In this document: in pieces, positions 44,926 through 52,637 of the stretch
How positions within the stretch are numbered: the stretch's first letter is position 1
How the letters are laid out: the number at the start of each line of letters is the position of its first letter
Program-made: the position numbers and the translations under genes
From: Streptomyces sp. NBC_01454
GTDB lineage: Bacteria > Actinomycetota > Actinomycetes > Streptomycetales > Streptomycetaceae
DNA: 64,000 nucleotides
Direction: 5' to 3'
Assembly (NCBI RefSeq): GCF_036227565.1
Contig: NZ_CP109461.1
Coordinates: 1-64,000, forward strand
Notes under the pieces: model-generated
What the model was told of the DNA's origin: nothing
The model's database searches: none
The model's input: the letters and a program-made list of their open reading frames with translations, nothing else

Positions 44926-47724
44926 ATGCCTGTCCTGCTTGATGACCTCGACCTCTCGGCCAATGCCGTTGCTCAGAAGGCCGTCGACCCGAAGTTCTTC
45001 TCCTCGAAGCTCACCGGCAACGGCAAGAAGATCGGCCTGCTCAACGAATCTCTGCTGCCGGTCAACACTGCCACCAACACCGCCTACGCGATGGCCACCG
45101 ATATTGAGGTCAAGCAGAGCTCGACGCAGCACGACATCACCACGACATCGATCCCGCTCGCACCGATCACGCGCCGCGCTCTGAACGCGGGCGGGTCCTT
45201 CACCTTGCCGAGTCCGCACGCCGACGACCGCTTCGCTGTCGACACCTCGGCCAGCCGATTCGACGACTGGGACGTCGCCTTCGACATGACCCCGCAGGCG
45301 CTCGTGTTCTACGAGGACAAGTCCGGCGGCAAGTCCACGCGCGACCTCGTCATCCAGTACCGGATGGAGTTGTACTTCTTCAAGAAGGGGCTCCCAGAGC
45401 CCGAGTACGCAACCGCCGTCTCGCGCTCGGTCGGCTACGGCAACCACGACGCCGCCGTCTTCCTGCAGTGGGACACCAGCCCGCTGGAGAACTCCCGTGA
45501 CTACGTCCAGGACGTGCTCACATCCGCCGGCCTGACGGCCTCCAACCTCGGCGATGAGTTCGACGAGTGGATGCGGCAGTACTCGATCTACGAGCGCATC
45601 ACGCGCCTGGCCCAGATATGGGACTCCGAGGCGATTGCCGACGAGGTCTGCCGCTACATCCAGGAAATGCCCGCGGGCCCGACGGAGCAGCAGCTGAACA
45701 TGCTCGCCGTCCAGCTGCGCTACCTGGAGAACTACAACGTCCCGCTGGAGGCCTATCGCCAGATCCACAAGCAGCTGGATGCGACCTTCTCCGACCGGAT
45801 TGCCACGAAGCTGTCGAAGCAGAACCTCAGCCTGCTGATGAACCACACGCTCGACCACCTGGAGCAGATGAAGCCTCAGCTGGTCGTGCCAGCGCAGCCG
45901 GCCACGCCTCCGGCGCTGCCGGCCCACCTGTCCAAGCAGCAGCGCGACGCGTTCACCACGCACGAGCCGCTGGTGATGACGCAGGCGGGAGCCGGCACCG
46001 GCAAGTCGACCGTGATCCTCGAACGCATCAAGTACCTCGAAGCCTGCGGCGTCCCCGCCTCGGACATCACGGTGCTCTCGTTCACCAACGCCGCAGCCGA
46101 CAACATCACGGAAAAGAACCCCAACGTCGGCTCGATGACGATCGCGAAGATGATCATCGACATCTACTCGATGAACCACCCGACCCACAAGGTCTCGGCC
46201 ATCGACACAATCATCAACTCGATCGACATCTTCTACCCGAGCAGCCAGTTCGCCGCGCAGTTCCGCTCGCGCCTGCTGGAGGTCGACCAGAACAAGACCG
46301 GTGCGTTCACCGCGCTGAACACCTTCGTCGAGAGCCACTTCGACGAGGTGATCGCCCTGCTCGACCGCATCGAGCAGACGTCGCTGGAGCTGCAGATCAT
46401 CATCTGCTACCAGAAGATCGACGACATGGCCGAGCCGGCCCACGTGCAGTCGAAGTACCTCATCATCGACGAGGTGCAGGACAACAGCGTGTTTGAGTTC
46501 ATCTACGTGCTGAAGTACATCACCAAGCACGCTCAGTCCCTGTTCATCGTCGGAGATGCCTCGCAGACGCTGTACGAGTTCCGCTCAGCGAACCCACGCG
46601 CGCTCAACACGCTGGAAGGCTCGGGGGTCTTCGCGACCTTCAAGCTCACGACGAACTACCGGAGCAACCAGGAGATCCTGGACTTCGCGAACGTCGTGCT
46701 CGGGGGGCTGGAGACCAACCAGTTCGCCAACATCCAGCTGCAGGCGAACTCGCTCGCCATGCCCACGGCCGACTCGTTCCAGGAGAAGGTCACCCTGGAG
46801 TACCGCGAGGTGGCCAGACTCACCGGGTTCGTCACCCAGGACCTGCAGGCGATCGTGCGCAACACGGTCATCCCCGACTACGTGGACAAGTGCCTGGACC
46901 GGGGCGAGCAGGTGGCCTTCCTGGCCTACTCGCGCCGCGAGGTGTCCTTGATCCAGGATGTGCTCGAAAAGCGCTACCCGGACCGCCACGTCGCCTCTCT
47001 GGTCAGCGATCGCGTCTACGCCACGGACATCTTCTCGAAGTACATCAAGTTCTTCTGGAACGACGTCCTACAGGCACCGCCGGCCAGCGCCGCATTCGTG
47101 GTCTCCCAGGGGATCAAGGACAACATGGACAAGCTGACAAAGAACGCTGCCAACGCCAACGTTGAGAAGGCGATCCTGCGCACGATCTCCGAGTGGTGGA
47201 TCGAGAACAGCGCGACCATCAACGGCTGGGTCGCGCTCTGCCACCAGGGCACGCTCACACACAAGGCGTTCTTCGATCGGCTGCGCGACAACCTGCTCTC
47301 CTTCGAGATTCAGCGGAACCAGCAGAAGCTGAATATCAACAAGCAGAGGAACCAGGAGCGCAAGCGGAAGAACCTCGAGTCCAAGGCCGACCTGGTCGTT
47401 TCGACGATCCACGGTGCCAAGGGTCTCGAATTCGACAACGCTGTCGTCCTCTACAGGGAGGACACGAAGATGACCCAAGACGCCAAGCGGATGTTCTACG
47501 TCGCCTTCACTCGTGCCATGAAGAGCCAGTACGTACTCGGCTACGGCACCGTGAAGAACCCGCCGATCCAGAGCAGTTACGAGCAGATCGTGACGGCTCT
47601 GACCGAACGCGACAAGAGGAACTCCGCTCGCGCCCTCGGCATCGATCCGGACCTCCTGGACGACAACGACAGCGCTGCTCCCGGCAGCGCCGACGACCGC
47701 TCCGCGGTCACCGCGGCCGTCTGA
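44926..47724 (+). CDS. UvrD/Rep-type helicase with novel N-terminal domain
   Basis: 932 residues from the ATG at 44926 (GAGAAAGG upstream; an in-frame ATG at 44878 lacks a site). Superfamily 1 motifs: Q-like LSKQQRDAF, Walker A AGAGTGKST (K360), LSFTNAAADN (Ia), LIIDEVQD (II, D515/E516), VGDASQTLYEFR (III), TTNYRS (IV), TIHGAKGLEFD (V) and FYVAFTRAM (VI). About 340 residues precede motif Q and match no domain I recognise. Probably 3-5 polarity like its relatives. Flanked by terminators, so a single-gene unit. Confidence 0.9.
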   Translation: MPVLLDDLDLSANAVAQKAVDPKFFSSKLTGNGKKIGLLNESLLPVNTATNTAYAMATDIEVKQSSTQHDITTTSIPLAPITRRALNAGGSFTLPSPHADDRFAVDTSASRFDDWDVAFDMTPQALVFYEDKSGGKSTRDLVIQYRMELYFFKKGLPEPEYATAVSRSVGYGNHDAAVFLQWDTSPLENSRDYVQDVLTSAGLTASNLGDEFDEWMRQYSIYERITRLAQIWDSEAIADEVCRYIQEMPAGPTEQQLNMLAVQLRYLENYNVPLEAYRQIHKQLDATFSDRIATKLSKQNLSLLMNHTLDHLEQMKPQLVVPAQPATPPALPAHLSKQQRDAFTTHEPLVMTQAGAGTGKSTVILERIKYLEACGVPASDITVLSFTNAAADNITEKNPNVGSMTIAKMIIDIYSMNHPTHKVSAIDTIINSIDIFYPSSQFAAQFRSRLLEVDQNKTGAFTALNTFVESHFDEVIALLDRIEQTSLELQIIICYQKIDDMAEPAHVQSKYLIIDEVQDNSVFEFIYVLKYITKHAQSLFIVGDASQTLYEFRSANPRALNTLEGSGVFATFKLTTNYRSNQEILDFANVVLGGLETNQFANIQLQANSLAMPTADSFQEKVTLEYREVARLTGFVTQDLQAIVRNTVIPDYVDKCLDRGEQVAFLAYSRREVSLIQDVLEKRYPDRHVASLVSDRVYATDIFSKYIKFFWNDVLQAPPASAAFVVSQGIKDNMDKLTKNAANANVEKAILRTISEWWIENSATINGWVALCHQGTLTHKAFFDRLRDNLLSFEIQRNQQKLNINKQRNQERKRKNLESKADLVVSTIHGAKGLEFDNAVVLYREDTKMTQDAKRMFYVAFTRAMKSQYVLGYGTVKNPPIQSSYEQIVTALTERDKRNSARALGIDPDLLDDNDSAAPGSADDRSAVTAAV

Positions 47725-47746
47725 CCAACCGCCGCCACCTCATGCC

Positions 47747-47788
47747 GCAGGGGCGGGTGTTCTCGACGAACGAGACATCCGCCCCTGC
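47747..47788. terminator. Long hairpin terminator of helicase gene
   Basis: Arms 47747-47765 and 47771-47788 pair almost fully (one bulged T, one G-T pair) around a 5-base loop, 22 bases after the stop. Confidence 0.85.
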
Positions 47789-48110
47789 GATCTTCCACAC
47801 GTCACGCCCCTGAATGACGCAGCCCGACGGGGCATGCCGTGATGACGTCTGGTACAGGGTGACTCCGACGAGTTTTCCCCCGGCCCGCCGGCCACCTACG
47901 ACCGGATCATCTGCCAACAGGACCGGATCGTCTTCCGACCACGACGAGTCGCCCGAGCAGCGGCTGAGCTGCCTGCGAGAGTTGCCAGCACAACGGCCGA
48001 AAGGCCCCATGCCCGGCAGATGGCGGTGCTCCAGCCCCAAGAAATCTGCAGGCGCCAAGCACCGACGCACGTGCGTGATCGGTAAATCCCGCCCCACCTC
48101 AGGAAAGGCG
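47789..48110. other. Region without a supported gene
   Basis: About 320 bases. A long frame exists on the plus strand but its composition (Ser/Pro/Arg-rich) is that of a shadow. The last 40 bases hold the ribosome-binding site AGGAAAGG of the RNA-ligase fragment. Confidence 0.4.
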
Positions 48111-48287
48111 ATGCATTCCCACATAGATGACCTGCTCGACCCCGCTCTTCTCGCGCGATGCCTCGACGCCGACTGCATCCGCGAGCAGACCCACGCCACC
48201 CTGCCGCTGCGTATCTTCAACTACGCGGAGAAGGCCGTGTTCGAGCGGGAGTGGAACGAGGTCACCCGGCCATGCCGGGGGCTGGTC
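48111..48287 (+). pseudogene. RNA-ligase-like gene truncated by IS3
   Basis: The ATG at 48111 follows AGGAAAGG. The 59 remaining residues read MHSHIDDLLDPALLARC and then LPLRIFNYAEKA and CRGLVG, the N-terminal signature of T4 Rnl1-type RNA ligases (L-I-x-N-Y-T and W-x-x-V-T-x-x-C-R-G-L). The IS begins before the nucleotidyl-lysine motif, so catalysis is lost. No continuation was found right of the IS. Phages use such ligases for tRNA repair, so the ancestor of this replicon may have carried one. Confidence 0.7.
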
Positions 48288-48356
48288 GGGCGTTTCCCCT
48301 TGAGCGTGGACACCCTGATCATTGGATCGTGATGATCCATAGGACAGGAGTTCCCG

Positions 48357-48644
48357 TTGGGGACGTCGAAGTACTCGCCTGAGTTCCGGGCCGATGCCGT
48401 CGCGCTGTATCACTCGAGCCCGGGTGGGACGTACGCGTCGGTGGCCAAGGACCTGGGCGTCAACCACGAGACGCTCCGCACGTGGGTGCGGGATGCCGAG
48501 CAGGCCGCCCGGCCCGGGGCGGTGGAGGCCACCGCGATGGAGAAGGAGAACCGGCAGCTGAGGGCGCGGGTGAAGGAACTCGAGCTCGAGCGGGAGATCC
48601 TGCGGAGGGCCGCGAAGTATTTTGCGGCGGAGACCAGTTGGTGA
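48357..48644 (+). CDS. IS3 OrfA, copy 2
   Basis: 95 residues, identical in sequence to OrfA of copy 1, with a TTG start after AGGAG. Helix-turn-helix plus leucine-zipper-like C-terminus. Overlaps OrfB by 4 bases. Confidence 0.92.
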   Translation: MGTSKYSPEFRADAVALYHSSPGGTYASVAKDLGVNHETLRTWVRDAEQAARPGAVEATAMEKENRQLRARVKELELEREILRRAAKYFAAETSW

Positions 48645-49537
48645 GCAGCCGCTTCCAGTTCGTCGAGGATCACCGTGGCGCCTTCGGCGTCAAGCGGCTG
48701 TGCCGGATACTCGCGGTCTCGCGTTCCGGCTTCTACCGGTGGCTGGCCGGCGCATCCGCGCGGGCCAGCCGGGCGAGGGCGGATGCCGAGCTCGCCGAGC
48801 GCATCAACCGGATCCATCAGGAATCGGACGGCACCTATGGGGTTCCGCGCGTCACCGCCGAGCTGAAGGAGGCCGGGAAGCCGGTCAATCACAAGCGGGT
48901 CGAGCGCGTCATGCGCAAGTTCCACATCGTCGGGCTGCACCTGCGCAAGAAGGTCCGCACCACCATTCCCGAGCCGTCGGCGACACCGGTGCCGGACCTG
49001 CTCCAGCGGGACTTTGCTGCCCCGGTGCCGAACACCAAGTACGTGGGCGACATCACCTATCTCCCGATCGGCAACGGCCAATTCCTTTATCTGGCAACGG
49101 TGTTGGACCTGTGCTCGAAACGCCTGACGGGCTGGTCGATCGCCGACCACATGCGGACCTCGCTGGTCACCGACGCGCTCAGGGCCGCAGCGAGGGCCCG
49201 CGGCGGGGACGGCCTGCGCGGGGCGATATTTCACAGCGACAACGGGGCGCAATATGTGTCGAAGGAGTTCGCCCAGGTCTGCTCGGAGCTGGGCGTGACC
49301 AGATCGCGAGGCACGGTCGGCACAAGTGCGGACAACGCCGCCGCGGAGAGTCTGAACGCGACCATGAAGCGCGAAACGCTCCAGGGCCGCAAGCGGTGGA
49401 ACGGGGCCAGTGAGGCCCGCCCCGCGGTCTTCCGCTGGGCGACCCGCTACAACACCCGCCGACGGCACTCCCGCCTCGGCCAGATCAGCCCGATCACCTA
49501 CGAACAGCGATCAACTACGCTGGCCACCGCCGCATGA
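48641..49537 (+). CDS. IS3 OrfB transposase, copy 2
   Basis: 298 residues with the same DDE motifs as copy 1 (KYVGDITYLP, IFHSDNGAQ, ESLNATMKRE). Two residues differ from copy 1 (Val to Ile near residue 18, Leu to Pro near residue 261). The Pro lies in a helix after the catalytic Glu and might affect folding; this is inference. Confidence 0.92.
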   Translation: MSSRFQFVEDHRGAFGVKRLCRILAVSRSGFYRWLAGASARASRARADAELAERINRIHQESDGTYGVPRVTAELKEAGKPVNHKRVERVMRKFHIVGLHLRKKVRTTIPEPSATPVPDLLQRDFAAPVPNTKYVGDITYLPIGNGQFLYLATVLDLCSKRLTGWSIADHMRTSLVTDALRAAARARGGDGLRGAIFHSDNGAQYVSKEFAQVCSELGVTRSRGTVGTSADNAAAESLNATMKRETLQGRKRWNGASEARPAVFRWATRYNTRRRHSRLGQISPITYEQRSTTLATAA

Positions 49538-49578
49538 CAACCGGTGTCCACGATCACGGGGAAGGCCCCGACTGACCC

Positions 49579-49800
49579 GTGCAGCACACCACCACCCACC
49601 CGCTCGCCGGCCAGACCGTCACCGTCGCCCCGGCCGCCGCGCTCTTCAGCTACGCCGGCACCGAACCGATCGAGTTCCGCGTCGATGTGCCTGGCTGAAA
49701 CCTTTGATGCGCTCGAGCGGCACCCCTGGGCCCCGTGTGCATCGGCCCGAGCGGCCATATCTCCATCCCCGACGTCTTCGGAGGCACCGATGGCCACTGA
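49579..49800 (+). pseudogene. Frameshifted small hypothetical gene
   Basis: A GTG at 49579 opens a coding-like frame (VQHTTTHPLAGQTVTVAPAA, then EPIEFRVDVPG) that stops at 49696-49698. Coding signal resumes in another frame with FDALERHPW, then again shifts to PVCIGPSGHISIPDVFGGTD, ending at 49800. The pieces read as one small Streptomyces-type protein with two indels. Adjoins the right end of IS3 copy 2. Confidence 0.45.
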
Positions 49801-50119
49801 CCGTACGTACTACTCCGGCCCCCACCTGATGTGCGGGTTCTGTGACCTGCCCCGTGAGGTGCTGACTGCTGAGACGGCCCTGTCCTACCCGGACCTGGGT
49901 GAGGCGCACGAGATGGGCAGCCCGCTCTGCTGCGACAGGGCGGCGGACGCGTGGCGTGCTGCTCGACGCACCGCGATCCGTGTGGACCGGGTCGCGACGG
50001 GGTGGCGCGTGCACTGGCGCGAGGGCGACCGCAGACGGGCCCGGACGTGGAACAGCCGGGACAGCCGACGGGTTGCCGTCGAGTTCGCGCAGTACATCGC
50101 CAAGGGCGGTGCCGCATGA
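49790..50119 (+). CDS. Small zinc-binding hypothetical protein
   Basis: 109 residues from the ATG at 49790 (GGAGGCACCG ahead). N-terminal CGFCDLP and a PLCC pair about 28 residues later form a likely zinc site. The C-terminal half is Arg/Trp-rich (WRVHWREGDRRRARTW). ATGA overlap with the next gene. No family recognised. Confidence 0.65.
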   Translation: MATDRTYYSGPHLMCGFCDLPREVLTAETALSYPDLGEAHEMGSPLCCDRAADAWRAARRTAIRVDRVATGWRVHWREGDRRRARTWNSRDSRRVAVEFAQYIAKGGAA

Positions 50120-50817
50120 GTCGCCGTCCGACACAGGATCCGAAGATCGACCCGGAGCGCGTTGGTGAGATCCACCCTGCCTTCGGCGTCGCGGTCGTGA
50201 CACGGCGGAGCGGCGGTGGTCGTTCGCTGTTCCAGTCCGACCTGCTCCACAACGAGACCATCTCGCTCTCCGTTCGCAAGGCCGTGCGCAAGCGCGACCT
50301 CAACCACGACTGGGTCCATCCGGGCCAAGAACTCGTCGAGATCGAGATGAGCCTCGCCCAGTGGGGCTCGCTCGTGTCCTCCATGGGTCTCGACAGCGGC
50401 GTGCCGGTGACCATCCGGCGTACCGAGCACGACGCCTTCGTGCCCGAGATCCCTCATCAGCCCCGCACCGCCGAGAGCTTGCGGGAGGTCCGCGAGGTCA
50501 CCAACCGGATGTACACCCGAGTCAAGGCCGCCACTGTGGCGCTGCACGAAGCGATCCACGAGAAGAAGGGCGTGAAGGCCACCAAGGACGCACTCTGTGC
50601 GCTCGAGAAGGCCGTCGCCGGTGCGGGCAGCAACGCCCAGTTCACCATCGACTCGCTCGTGGAGACCGGCGAGAAGGTTGTCGCCCAGGCCCGCGCCTAT
50701 GTCTCGTACTGGTCCGAGCGGAACGGCGAGACCTTCGGCCCCACCCGGACCACCAACGGCGACGCCAAGCCGGGCACCGTCGGCCGCGCCATCTGGGACG
50801 CGGTGAACGCGGGATGA
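50116..50817 (+). CDS. Hypothetical protein
   Basis: 233 residues. N-terminal beta-rich part (HPAFGVAVVTRRSGGGRSLF, ELVEIEMSLAQWGSLVSSMG) and a long C-terminal helical region (LREVREVTNRMYTRVKAATV, KATKDALCALEKAVAGAG). Proteins of this look are common in actinobacterial accessory DNA, but I do not recognise a function. Coupled at both ends by ATGA overlaps. Confidence 0.65.
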   Translation: MSRRPTQDPKIDPERVGEIHPAFGVAVVTRRSGGGRSLFQSDLLHNETISLSVRKAVRKRDLNHDWVHPGQELVEIEMSLAQWGSLVSSMGLDSGVPVTIRRTEHDAFVPEIPHQPRTAESLREVREVTNRMYTRVKAATVALHEAIHEKKGVKATKDALCALEKAVAGAGSNAQFTIDSLVETGEKVVAQARAYVSYWSERNGETFGPTRTTNGDAKPGTVGRAIWDAVNAG

Positions 50818-51203
50818 CCACCGCCGAGCGCCTCATCGCGCGTCTCCGGGAGGCTGGCCTCGACCTCCCGGAAGGCTCGCGCCTCGTCCGCGTCTACCCC
50901 AGCCGCGCCATGCGCAACGAAGGCGCTTGGTCCTGGTCCGCCTTCGGGCCCGGCGGCCGTGAACTCCAGCTCGGCTCGCAGTACCCCATGGCCGAACTCC
51001 TCGCAGCCGAGAAACTCGACACGATGCAGGTCATGTCCGGAGCAGTCGGTTCGGACACCGAGGTCTTCCCGGCCAAGGCTTGCCAGCGCTGCCAGGGGAC
51101 AGCAGTCACGGCGTGCCGCATCTGCCGCGCCCCGTTGTGCAGCCACTGCTTCACGGATCACCACCACGAGGGCTACGGCGCACCCGCCACCGAGTCCCGG
51201 TAG
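50814..51203 (+). CDS. Zinc-ribbon hypothetical protein
   Basis: 129 residues. The C-terminal CQRCQGTAVTACRICRAPLC followed by SHCFTDHHH gives a treble-clef or B-box-like Cys/His cluster. The N-terminus (MTTAERLIARLREAGLDLPE) is a helix typical of small plasmid proteins. End of the three-gene unit starting at 49790. Confidence 0.65.
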   Translation: MTTAERLIARLREAGLDLPEGSRLVRVYPSRAMRNEGAWSWSAFGPGGRELQLGSQYPMAELLAAEKLDTMQVMSGAVGSDTEVFPAKACQRCQGTAVTACRICRAPLCSHCFTDHHHEGYGAPATESR

Positions 51204-51250
51204 CCCCATCTCGCCTGGCCCTTCGGGGCCGGGCCGCACATCGGCCTTCG

Positions 51251-51300
51251 GCGCCGTCGGAGTCCTACGAGGCTGGCGGGTTCGACTCCCGCCCGGCGCG
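51251..51300 (+). ncRNA. Minimal tRNA-like structure
   Basis: A 50-base stretch in a gene-free gap folds as an outer 6-bp stem (51251-51256 with 51294-51299), a small hairpin near 51260-51274, and a T-arm-like stem-loop with 6-bp stem (51275-51280 with 51288-51293) and the loop TTCGACT, a canonical T-loop pattern. It is too short for a full tRNA: no D-arm and no proper anticodon arm. It could be a decayed tRNA, a tRNA mimic, or chance. Confidence 0.35.
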
Positions 51301-51333
51301 CTCACCGCATCCGCACTGTCCGAGGGGGACCCT

Positions 51334-51456
51334 GATGCGCACCGCCATCCGCCGCACGGTCGCCGCCGCTCTCACCACCAGCCGACACCTCCGCTACACG
51401 GCTCTCTCCGGCGAGGTCGGGCCCTCGCCACCACGGACCTCGAACTCGCCGCTTGA
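51334..51456 (+). pseudogene. Very small hypothetical gene, frameshift suspected
   Basis: The ATG at 51334 follows GAGGGGGACC and reads MRTAIRRTVAAALTTSRHLR. Near 51415-51425 coding bias shifts to the frame ending RALATTDLELAA at 51456. About 40 residues if repaired. Function unknown. Confidence 0.4.
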
Positions 51457-51470
51457 TCAAGGAGATTCCA

Positions 51471-51821
51471 ATGTCTGTCAACTTCTACGCGTTCGGCCCG
51501 TTCGTAGGCGGCGACGCCTCCGGCGAGGGCCTGCACATCGGGCAGTACGCCTCGGTTCACCGCTTCCTGTTCCGAGCCCACCCCGAGATGGGACTCATCA
51601 GCCGCGCGGCGTGGGCGGAGTTCATTCGCCGACCCGGCGTCTCCATCAAGGCCGAGCACGGCCGGGACATCACCGTCGAGGAGATGGAGGAGACGTGGCT
51701 GCGACGGCAGGACTCGCGCGGCTGGCCGCTCAAGACCCGCCATTCGCACCGCGCCTACCCCCGGTCCGGAGGTCTGGTCGACGCCGAGGGCTGCGAGCTG
51801 TACGACGGCGAGTTCTGCTGA
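51471..51821 (+). CDS. Small hypothetical protein
   Basis: 116 residues after AAGGAG. Begins MSVNFYAFGPFVGGDASGEG, with IGQYASVHRFLFRAHPE and a helical ITVEEMEETWLRRQ. This resembles small proteins common near Streptomyces mobile elements; no function known. Confidence 0.65.
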   Translation: MSVNFYAFGPFVGGDASGEGLHIGQYASVHRFLFRAHPEMGLISRAAWAEFIRRPGVSIKAEHGRDITVEEMEETWLRRQDSRGWPLKTRHSHRAYPRSGGLVDAEGCELYDGEFC

Positions 51822-51902
51822 TCCAGGCCCTCGCATGCCGCCCCAAGCCCCTCCCGCCCTCTCTACCCCGAAGGAGCCCGCCGTGAGTCGCCAGACCGCC
51901 CA

Positions 51903-51952
51903 GCCGCTGGAGCACCTGAGCCTCAATGCCGCTGGAGCACCTGAGCCTCAAT
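51903..51952. repeat. 25-bp tandem duplication in a gene start
   Basis: Two exact copies, 51903-51927 and 51928-51952, followed by the first 7 bases of a third. Because 25 is not a multiple of 3, the duplication puts the original GTG start (51883) out of frame and creates a new in-frame ATG at 51926. Confidence 0.9.
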
Positions 51953-52507
51953 GCCGCTGACCGACAGATCAAGGAACTCGCCCGCAGCTTCCGAGTGTCG
52001 TTCGGCCTTGACCTCAACCCGCCGTATCAGCGCGGCCTGGTCTGGAGCGGCGACCAGAAAGTCTCCTTGATCCGCTCGTGGCTGACTGGCACCCCGACCG
52101 GCGTCGTCATCCTCAACGACCGGTCCACCATCGAGTGGAAGCAGGCCAACGGCTACGACCCGGTCGACCGCGACGAGCCGATGTATGCCTGCATCGACGG
52201 CCAGCAGCGCATCAGCACAGCCTGCGAGTGGTTTGACGACAAGCTCGTGGTACCTGCCAGTTGGTTCGCCCCTGAGGATGTCGAGGCCGCCGTGGATACG
52301 GACGACGGCCCTTACGTCCGGCACTCCGGGCTCACCCTTCCAAGGCGCCGACACTTCGCGAACCGAGCCCAGTTGACAGTGGCGGTCGCCCGGGTAGCCA
52401 CGGTCGAGGAGGAGGCGGTGATCTACCTCTTGGTGAACGGCGGTGGCACACCGCAGACCGACGCTGACATGGCCAACGCTGCCCGTATCGCCCGGGGTGC
52501 CGAGTAG
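51926..52507 (+). CDS. DUF262 (GmrSD/ParB-like) domain protein, shortened
   Basis: 193 residues from the ATG at 51926. The DUF262 pattern is visible: NPPYQRGLVWSGDQKVSLIR, the TGVVILND strand and the DGQQRISTACEWF motif, the nucleotide-binding signature of the family that includes the GmrS half of type IV restriction enzymes. The C-terminal nuclease half (DUF1524) is absent. Before the 25-bp duplication translation would have begun at the GTG 51883 (GAAGGAG ahead). Restriction activity is therefore not expected from this gene alone. Confidence 0.75.
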   Translation: MPLEHLSLNAADRQIKELARSFRVSFGLDLNPPYQRGLVWSGDQKVSLIRSWLTGTPTGVVILNDRSTIEWKQANGYDPVDRDEPMYACIDGQQRISTACEWFDDKLVVPASWFAPEDVEAAVDTDDGPYVRHSGLTLPRRRHFANRAQLTVAVARVATVEEEAVIYLLVNGGGTPQTDADMANAARIARGAE

Positions 52508-52629
52508 TCGCCCCGGTCCCGCTCTTCCCGGAGCCGTCGATACGGGAGCTGGCCTGAGAGGACCGGGATTACTTCAACGACCTGTACGACCTGGACCCCG
52601 ACGACTACGACGACGCCGAAGCTTCCTAA
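52508..52629 (+). pseudogene. Acidic gene tail remnant
   Basis: After the DUF262 stop, a coding-like frame reads PLFPEPSIRELA, then a TGA, then DRDYFNDLYDLDPDDYDDAE and a stop at 52627-52629. It is probably the C-terminus of the DUF262 gene or of a neighbour, cut off by a frameshift and a nonsense codon, next to an IS110 copy. Confidence 0.4.
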
Positions 52630-52637
52630 TGAAGTTG

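Larger units (their letters stand above)
48288..49568 (+). mobile_element. IS3-family insertion sequence, copy 2
   Basis: Same 1281-bp element and orientation as 22646-23926. Two substitutions were noticed, giving Ile for Val (CRILAVS) and Pro for Leu late in OrfB. Flanks GGTC (left) and CGAC (right) do not match, so there is no target duplication. This suggests recombination or a deletion next to this copy after insertion. Confidence 0.92.
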
